Assembly (NCBI GenBank): GCA_937959175.1
Contig: CALGAS010000136.1
Coordinates: forward strand, 1-18,274
Reading direction: 5' to 3'
DNA: 18,274 bases
DNA from: an uncultured bacterium
Lineage (GTDB): Bacteria > Planctomycetota > Planctomycetia > Pirellulales > UBA1268
Part shown: positions 13,621 through 18,274 of the stretch, in pieces
Layout: the number at the start of each line of letters is the position of its first letter
Numbering within the stretch: position 1 is the stretch's first letter
The notes under the pieces: generated by a model
What the model was told of the DNA's origin: nothing
The model's database searches: none
What the model saw: only the letters and a program-made list of their open reading frames with translations
Position numbers and translations under genes: made by a program

Positions 13621-15162
13621 TTACGGCAGGACCGGGCGGATTTCCCGGCCTGCTTCGTCCACCGGAAACAGGGCCTGCTCGGCAGCGAGGGCTGCTGTCA
13701 TCTCTTTGACCATCCGGCGGAGTTCCGCCGGATGGTCGGCGGCGAGATCGTCCTTTTCAAACGGATCGCTGGCAAGATTGAAGAGCTCGCAGCGAGCCAC
13801 CTCGCCGTCAGCGTCCGGACGGTCGGGCAGATAGTGGTAGATGAGCTTCCAGTCGCTGTCGCGGAATACCGTGAAATAGCCGCTGCGATGGTCGTGGGGG
13901 AAGTGCATCAGGAACCGGTCCGGGCGATCGTCGTTCGGGCCGCCGGCGAGCTGCGGGGCCAGATCGACGCCGTCGAGCGGTCGGCCGGCCGGTGGCTCGA
14001 TCCCGGCAAGGGCGAGGATGGTCGGATAGAGATCCATCACGGTGCCCGGCTGCTGCTGGATCGCCCCCGCCGCGATCGGCAGCCGCTGCTGGCAGGGACG
14101 GTCGGGATTCGGCTCGGCCCAGGCGGCGATGAAGGGCACCCGCATCCCGCCTTCGTAGTGCGTGCCCTTCTTGCCCCGCAGCGGGAAGGAGCTGGTATGG
14201 CCGTGGGCCGGGCCGAGGGGAGCGTCGCTGCCGTTGTCGCCGAGGAACAAGATCAGCGTCTCGTCGGCGATCCCGAGCGCTTCGAGGTGATCGAGGATCT
14301 GGCCGAGCGATCGGTCCATGCCCTCGATCAACGTCGCGTAGGCCTGGGCCTGCTGCGATCGGCCGGAGTCGGCATAGTGGTCGGCGAAGCGGGGGTCGGA
14401 CTGAAACGGCGCATGGACAGCGTAGTGGGCAAGGTCGAGAAAGAAGGGCTCGCCGGCGGCGACGGCCGCGTCGATCGCCGCCTCGGCCTCGCGGGTGAGC
14501 GCCTCGGAGAGGAAGGTATCGGTGCCGTGGTACTTCTCGAGGTCGGGTACCGCCCGCCCCTTGTTGCCGCGGATCGCTCCGTAGCCGTCTTGGCCGTAGT
14601 AGCTGCCGGGCTGGCCCCAGGAGCAGCCGGCGATGCTGACGTCGAAGCCGAGGTTGACGGGCCATTCCGAGGGTTCACCGATCGGACCGAAGTGGGCCTT
14701 GCCGACGAAGATCGTGCGGTAGCCGGCTCCTCGCAGCACCCCCGGCAGCGTCACGGCCGCATCCTGCACCCCCTCCCACCGCCAGGCGGGCGGGCCGAAG
14801 CGGCCACGGTTGTTGCCCTCGGAGCGGATCCACTGGGTGACCCGATGACGGGCAGCGTTCTGGCCGGTAAGCAGGGAGGTCCGGGTGGGGGAGCAGACGC
14901 TCATCGCGTAGAAGGTGCTGAAGCGGATCCCGCGGGCAGCCAGCCGCTCCATGGCGGGCGTCCGATAGAAGTCATTGAGCGGATACCGCTCGGGCTGGCC
15001 CGCGGCATCGACCATGAAGGGCACCGAGGTGTCGAGTGGCCCCATGTCGTCGACCAGGAAGACGATCACATTGGGGCGATCGGCTGCCGCGGCTTCGCCG
15101 GACATCACGAGCAGGAGGCCAAGAATACCGGTGACCAGCGGAGCGCAGATTCGTCGCAGCAT
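13621..15162 (-). CDS. Type I sulfatase (arylsulfatase family), exported
   Basis: Hydrolyses a sulfate ester, probably of a polysaccharide or glycan, outside the cytoplasm. The 513-residue protein begins with a signal peptide (MLRRICAPLVTGILGLLLVMSGEAAAA, 1-27), then NVIVFLVDDMG (31-41, metal-binding aspartates), and CSPTR (90-94), the CxPxR signature whose Cys90 must be converted to formylglycine by a maturase. Further motifs are GYRTIFVGKAHFG, FLDLAHYAVHAPF, LGDNGSDAP and GTHYEGGMRVPFIAAW. The C-terminus ends with a typical small beta domain (DWKLIYHYLPDRPDADGEVARCELFNLASDPFEKDDLA). The ATG at 15162 is preceded by GAGGAG, ruling out the longer reading that begins at 15540. No formylglycine-generating enzyme or anaerobic maturase is in the window. 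Planctomycetes carry many such sulfatases; substrate unknown. Confidence 0.95.
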   Translation of the reverse strand: MLRRICAPLVTGILGLLLVMSGEAAAADRPNVIVFLVDDMGPLDTSVPFMVDAAGQPERYPLNDFYRTPAMERLAARGIRFSTFYAMSVCSPTRTSLLTGQNAARHRVTQWIRSEGNNRGRFGPPAWRWEGVQDAAVTLPGVLRGAGYRTIFVGKAHFGPIGEPSEWPVNLGFDVSIAGCSWGQPGSYYGQDGYGAIRGNKGRAVPDLEKYHGTDTFLSEALTREAEAAIDAAVAAGEPFFLDLAHYAVHAPFQSDPRFADHYADSGRSQQAQAYATLIEGMDRSLGQILDHLEALGIADETLILFLGDNGSDAPLGPAHGHTSSFPLRGKKGTHYEGGMRVPFIAAWAEPNPDRPCQQRLPIAAGAIQQQPGTVMDLYPTILALAGIEPPAGRPLDGVDLAPQLAGGPNDDRPDRFLMHFPHDHRSGYFTVFRDSDWKLIYHYLPDRPDADGEVARCELFNLASDPFEKDDLAADHPAELRRMVKEMTAALAAEQALFPVDEAGREIRPVLP

Positions 15163-15294
15163 GGGGCTCCTCAGTGTGTGAATCCAACTTCTCCCGCAGC
15201 GTACCTCCCTGGAGACCGCCTTGCATGGCCCGTCGGCGTAGACTGCAGGTGTCCGATGATTTCCAGCCGCTTTCCGGCAACACGGTCGGCCAGC

Positions 15295-15314
15295 AAAAGG
15301 CGGCAGCCTTTTTT
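15295..15314 (+). terminator. Terminator-like hairpin in the leader of the SpoIIAA-like gene
   Basis: AAAAGGC (15295-15301), loop GGCA, GCCTTTT (15306-15312) form a seven-base stem followed by two more T residues, so six T in all. It ends five bases before the GGAGG Shine-Dalgarno of the plus-strand gene at 15331. No plus-strand gene precedes it, so on that strand it would act as an attenuator; read on the minus strand it could stop antisense transcription. Confidence 0.5.
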
Positions 15315-15330
15315 CCACGGAGGTCCAGCC

Positions 15331-15690
15331 ATGATCGAAATGATCCCCGATATGCCAGCCCATACGGTGGGCATGAAGCTCAGCGGCACGCTCCATGACG
15401 AAGACTACAAGACCTTTGTACCGATGGTCGACGAGGCGATTGCGGCGGCTGGAAAGACCCGGATTCTGGCCTGGTTTCACGACTTCCATGGCTGGGATGC
15501 CAAGGCCCTCTGGGATGACATCGCCTTTGCCACGACCCACTGCACGACGATCGAGCGGATCGCGTTGGTCGGCGAGAAGGCCTGGGAGAAGTGGATGGCG
15601 GCAGTCTGCAAGCCCTTCACGATGGCCACGGTCCGCAGTTTCGATGCCTCCGACCTCGAGGCGGCCAAGGCCTGGCTTGCGGGCGATTAA
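15331..15690 (+). CDS. SpoIIAA-like STAS/SEC14-type domain protein
   Basis: A cytoplasmic protein of 119 residues of the SpoIIAA-like family (STAS/SEC14-like fold). The layout fits: an N-terminal strand MIEMIPDMPAHTVGMKLSGTLHDEDYKTFVPMVDEAIAAAG, then RILAWFHDFHGWDAKALWDDIAFATTH (44-70) and ERIALVGEKAWEKWMAAVCKPF, ending DLEAAKAWLAG. Family members are mostly uncharacterised; the phosphorylatable serine of true anti-sigma antagonists is not obvious here, so an anti-sigma role should not be assumed. The ATG is seven bases after GGAGG (15319-15323). A much longer open frame continues upstream, but it is antisense to the sulfatase. The gene is divergent from the sulfatase and convergent with the kinase, whose stop lies 30 bases away. 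A terminator-like hairpin precedes its Shine-Dalgarno. Confidence 0.85.
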   Translation: MIEMIPDMPAHTVGMKLSGTLHDEDYKTFVPMVDEAIAAAGKTRILAWFHDFHGWDAKALWDDIAFATTHCTTIERIALVGEKAWEKWMAAVCKPFTMATVRSFDASDLEAAKAWLAGD

Positions 15691-15720
15691 ATCGCGCGAT
15701 CGCTGCCGCAGTCCGCACGC

Positions 15721-17763
15721 TCAGTCGGCGGCGAGGCGGGTGAGGAGCCGGCGTGTGTTGGTCAGATCCCGCTGCCATTGGTGATTGTTTGGAGCGGCCG
15801 TCGTCAACGCGACCAGGATCTCGGCTGCCGCCTCGAGGTGCTCCCGGGCGGCGGCTGTGTTGCCGGCGCGGCTGGCCGTCCCACCGAGCTTCTGGAGGGC
15901 GACGGCCAGATCCCGTCGCCAGTCGAGGTTATCGGGCTCGATCGCCGTCAGTCGCCGCATGATCGCCTCGAGCACCGCGAACTCCCGGATCGCCCCGGAG
16001 AGGTCGTCGTTGACGAGGGCGAGTTCGCCGAGACGGTCGATAATGCCGGCGAGATCCCATTCGCGGGTCGGATCGTCCGGCGCGAGCATCACGAGCCGTT
16101 CCCGGATGGCCCGTGAGGTCTCGAAGTGGCGGCGGGCGACGCCGGTATCGCCGGCATCGGCGGCGAGCATCCCGAGTTTCTGGTGGCTCACCGAGAGGTC
16201 GCGTTGCCATTCGAGGCTTTTCGGAGTCTCGGCGGCCAGGGCTTCGGCGATGGCCAATGCCTCCTCGTACGCGGCCTTCGCCTTGAGCGGCCGGCCGCCC
16301 GCCCGCTCGAGGTCGCCGATGTTGTTCAAGAAGACCTCGTGCCTCCGCCGCTGCTCGGGCGTCGGCTCTTCGAGGCCGGCGTCGGCCAGGGCCGAGCGTT
16401 CGGTGTGATAGCGGGCGAGCTGGTCGAGCACGCCTGCCATCAACTCGGGCCGTCCCAGGTCGGCGAACTCGTCGCGGAGGTTGAACGTCATGAAGCGGAC
16501 GAGTTCTTCAGCGGCGGCCCGGCCGCGTTCGGCCCGTTCCGTGGCCCGCGTTGCCTCAGCCCGCTGCTGCTCGGCCAGCTGTCGCTGCTGTTCGGCCCGG
16601 ATGGCAAAAGCGGCGATCGCGACCGCGGCCACGACCACAGCGAGCAGGCTGGCCAGGGCTGCGGCGGCAGCCGCCCGGTGCCGCCGGGCCAGCCGACGCA
16701 GCCCTTCGACAAATCCGGGCGGGCTGGCGTGAACGGCCCGGCCCTCGAGGAACCGCTCGACGTCGTCGGCCAGCTCGAGGGCGCTTGAATACCGTCGCTC
16801 GGGGTCGCATTCCAGGCACGTGCGGGCGATGGCCTCGACCTCGACAGGAATCCTGCGATCGAGCGATCGCAGGGAGGCCGGTTCCTCGTCGTGCACAATC
16901 CGGATCGCCTCAGGCACCGGCTTGTGGCGGAGATCATGGGGCAGCCGCCCAGTGAGCAGTTCCGTCAGCAACACGCCAAGGGCGTAGACGTCGGTGCGGA
17001 TGTCGAGTTGGTCGAGGTCTCCCCGGAGCTGCTCGGGGCTCATGTAGGGGAGTGTGCCCACGAGCTGGCCGGCGTCGGTCTGCCGGGAGACGAGGCTCGC
17101 CTCGGCGTCGGTGGCCCGGGCGATCCCGAAGTCGATCACCCGGGGCCGGCCGACCAGCGGGCCGGAGCCGGCCACGAGGATGTTGCCCGGCTTGAGATCG
17201 CGATGGATCACGCCTCGCAGATGTGCCTGGGCTACCGCAGCGCAGACCTCCCGGAAGATCGCCAGCCGCTGCCGGAGCGGGAGCCGGTTGGCGGTGCAGG
17301 AGGAGACGATCGGGACCGCGTCGGGGATGAACTCCATCACGATCGCGGGCACGCGAAATCCGCGGACATCGTGGATGCCGACGCCGTGAATCCTGGCGAT
17401 TCCGGGATGGTCCAGGCGGGCCAGCAGGCGGGCCTCGGCATCGAAGCGGCGAAGCAGCCCCGGCGAGACGACCGCTGCCCCGATCACCTTGACGGCCACC
17501 GTCCGCTCCCCGGCCGCCTGACCGGGTTGCTCAGGGAAGCCGATCCGCTGTCGTCCTTCATAGACCCGCCCCATCCCGCCGGCCGCGATCAGCCTCACAA
17601 GAGTGATGTCGCCGAGCACCTCGCCGAGAAGCGGATCGTCCCCCTCGCTGAGGGCGAGGCCAAAGTCCTCCTCCGCCTGCGAGAGTCGGGCGGTGTCGTC
17701 GAGATGCTCCGCGGCCGGCGTCTCGGCGGCGGACTCAGCGGCGGGCTTGGGACGAGCGTTCAT
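15721..17763 (-). CDS. Membrane-anchored Ser/Thr protein kinase with C-terminal W-x-R-D-L/TPR-like repeats
   Basis: A Hanks-type kinase of 680 residues. Kinase domain (about 52-340): glycine loop AAGGMGRVY (60-68), catalytic Lys92 in AVKV, HRDLKPGN (187-194) with Asp189, DFG (211-213), GTLPYMSPEQ (236-245), and RTDVYALGVLLTELLTG (256-272). A single membrane helix follows (about 365-388), then an Ala/Glu/Arg-rich coiled coil (390-422) and a helical region containing four repeats of about 46-50 residues marked by Trp519, Trp569, Trp615 and Trp663 (consensus W-x-R-D-L), resembling TPR units. This topology puts the kinase inside and the repeats probably on the other side of the membrane as a sensor. 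All kinase residues are intact, so it should be active. Start at 17763 has no clear Shine-Dalgarno. Ligand and targets unknown. Confidence 0.94.
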   Translation of the reverse strand: MNARPKPAAESAAETPAAEHLDDTARLSQAEEDFGLALSEGDDPLLGEVLGDITLVRLIAAGGMGRVYEGRQRIGFPEQPGQAAGERTVAVKVIGAAVVSPGLLRRFDAEARLLARLDHPGIARIHGVGIHDVRGFRVPAIVMEFIPDAVPIVSSCTANRLPLRQRLAIFREVCAAVAQAHLRGVIHRDLKPGNILVAGSGPLVGRPRVIDFGIARATDAEASLVSRQTDAGQLVGTLPYMSPEQLRGDLDQLDIRTDVYALGVLLTELLTGRLPHDLRHKPVPEAIRIVHDEEPASLRSLDRRIPVEVEAIARTCLECDPERRYSSALELADDVERFLEGRAVHASPPGFVEGLRRLARRHRAAAAAALASLLAVVVAAVAIAAFAIRAEQQRQLAEQQRAEATRATERAERGRAAAEELVRFMTFNLRDEFADLGRPELMAGVLDQLARYHTERSALADAGLEEPTPEQRRRHEVFLNNIGDLERAGGRPLKAKAAYEEALAIAEALAAETPKSLEWQRDLSVSHQKLGMLAADAGDTGVARRHFETSRAIRERLVMLAPDDPTREWDLAGIIDRLGELALVNDDLSGAIREFAVLEAIMRRLTAIEPDNLDWRRDLAVALQKLGGTASRAGNTAAAREHLEAAAEILVALTTAAPNNHQWQRDLTNTRRLLTRLAAD

Positions 17764-17862
17764 GCGGGTCGCCGGTCATGCCAGCAGATCATGTCACTTG
17801 GCCGGGCTTCGTTCGCCCCCGGGGCGAGTCCTGTTTGTCACGGCAGGTGCGGTTGATGTGGC

Positions 17863-17881
17863 GGCGGGCTTGGAGCCTGCC
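17863..17881. repeat. Hairpin-forming palindrome, possibly a dispersed repeat
   Basis: GGCGGGC (17863-17869), loop TTGGA, GCCTGCC (17875-17881) pair over seven bases with one G-T wobble. It lies 100 bases upstream of the kinase start. It resembles the short palindromic repeats scattered between genes in some planctomycetes, but copies could not be searched. Confidence 0.35.
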
Positions 17882-17920
17882 AGGGTCTGACCGAAACCTT
17901 CGAGGCTTTGTGGTGATCCG

Positions 17921-17950
17921 GCCCGGTTTGCCCGGCTGGCAAACCCGGGC
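17921..17950. repeat. Long hairpin-forming palindrome
   Basis: GCCCGGTTTGCC and GGCAAACCCGGGC, separated by CGGCT, form a stem of eight pairs, a one-base bulge and four further pairs. The two arms are nearly exact inverse copies. It is too strong to be chance in a short spacer; it may be a REP-like element or a leader RNA structure. No U-tract follows on either strand. Confidence 0.45.
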
Positions 17951-18146
17951 CCACGGTTTTGAACCCGCCTGCAGCAGCCGCCTGCAGCGTCGCACAGGAT
18001 TCCAGGCGGATCCTCCCGTCCGGAGTATAAGGCAACCGGCAGGTTCGTTCGCGGCCGCATAGACTCGCGACACCGGGCTGATGGCTCACCGGCTGGGCGT
18101 CAGGCCCTACCATGCCGGCGATAGTTCCCCGATACGAGAGGCTCTG

Positions 18147-18274
18147 ATGCGACACCTGGTCATCGTGCTCGGCGACCAGCTCGACCGCGGTAGCGCAGCC
18201 TTCGACGGCTTCGACGCCAGCCGGGATCGGGTCTGGATGGCCGAGGTTGCCGAGGAGTCGACCCACGTCTGGAC
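18147..18274 (+). CDS. Photolyase/cryptochrome-related protein, N-terminus (runs off the right edge)
   Basis: The 42 visible residues begin MRHLVIVLGDQLDRGSAAFDGFDASRDRVWMAEVAEESTHVW. The pattern LxIVLGDQLD, then D-x-x-x-D-RVWMAEVAEE, is the N-terminal signature of the deoxyribodipyrimidine photolyase-related (FeS-BCP, PhrB-type) family, which repairs UV (6-4) photoproducts with FAD and an iron-sulfur cluster. The start is supported by GAGAGG six bases upstream. Active-site and iron-sulfur residues lie outside the window, so only family, not activity, can be claimed. It is divergent from the kinase. Confidence 0.8.
   Translation, partial: MRHLVIVLGDQLDRGSAAFDGFDASRDRVWMAEVAEESTHVW

Larger units (their letters stand above)
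17764..18146. other. Divergent kinase/photolyase intergenic region
   Basis: This 383-base spacer has no gene I can support; open frames here are arginine- and proline-rich and run antisense into neighbours. It contains two strong hairpins (17863-17881 and 17921-17950) and an 11-base direct repeat CCGCCTGCAGC at 17965-17975 and 17978-17988. The promoters of both flanking genes must lie here, but I cannot place them. A GAGAGG Shine-Dalgarno stands six bases before the plus-strand ATG at 18147. Confidence 0.4.

Noticed and set aside
15163..15540. N-terminal extension of the sulfatase to 15540
   Set aside because: It would be antisense to the SpoIIAA-like gene; the ATG at 15162 has GAGGAG and begins a clear signal peptide.
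13522..15690. 722-codon plus-strand frame ending in the SpoIIAA-like protein
   Set aside because: The first 600 codons are antisense to the sulfatase. The SpoIIAA-like gene has its own ATG with GGAGG at 15331, so this is not a fusion.
15673..15705. GCGATCGC-rich patch resembling the cyanobacterial HIP1 element
   Set aside because: A single palindrome in a GC-rich sequence; gene content is planctomycete-like, and the element is not clearly over-represented in this window.
17838..18266. 142-codon minus-strand frame in the kinase/photolyase spacer
   Set aside because: Antisense to the photolyase N-terminus, with no domain or signal and unlikely composition.

Overview
The window looks like a chromosomal segment of a high-GC planctomycete, most likely of the Pirellulales type. 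Supporting signs are a DUF1559 prepilin-like protein with an H-x9-DG motif, two PEP-CTERM sorting signals, a type I sulfatase with an exported N-terminus, a membrane-anchored Ser/Thr kinase with a repeat-rich C-terminal half, an N-terminally extended FtsH, and lipid A genes in a genome that also carries sigma-54 machinery. This taxonomic call is inference from gene content. I see no rRNA, tRNA, CRISPR array or insertion sequence.

Layout. (1) 1-1495, minus: a site-2 protease (RseP type, cut by the window edge) follows dxr, its GTG start lying inside the end of dxr behind a perfect Shine-Dalgarno. (2) 1658-4706, plus: ftsH, a small two-helix membrane protein with a histidine-rich tail, and a DCC-family thiol protein. 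(3) 4716-5774, minus: a sigma-54 activator lacking an N-terminal sensor domain, convergent with the DCC gene; both stop codons sit in one hairpin. (4) 5955-8750, minus: lpxD and lpxI (lipid A synthesis), then a predicted exported methyltransferase. (5) 8906-10668, minus: a sigma-70 family factor without a recognisable region 3, overlapping by four bases an SDR protein whose catalytic Tyr position holds Ile. (6) 10782-13300, minus: DUF1559 prepilin-like protein, a PEP-CTERM protein with an HxH motif, and a choice-of-anchor-M-like PEP-CTERM protein. (7) 13621-15162 minus sulfatase, divergent from 15331-15690 plus, a SpoIIAA/STAS-like protein with a terminator-like hairpin in its leader. (8) 15721-17763 minus Ser/Thr kinase, divergent from the first 128 bases of a photolyase-related gene at the right edge.

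How the genes fit together. Several genes serve the cell envelope: RseP and FtsH for membrane proteolysis, LpxD and LpxI for lipid A, and the prepilin-like, PEP-CTERM and sulfatase proteins on the outside. The most interesting candidate is the surface-protein cluster in region 6. Three 15-bp sites of the same 7-1-7 architecture used by Fur/Zur-family operators lie at its head and between its second and third genes, and both PEP-CTERM proteins carry an HxH motif ahead of a Gly-x-Tyr strand. I propose a metal-responsive surface-protein regulon. The motif is seen in the sequence; the metal link is inference.
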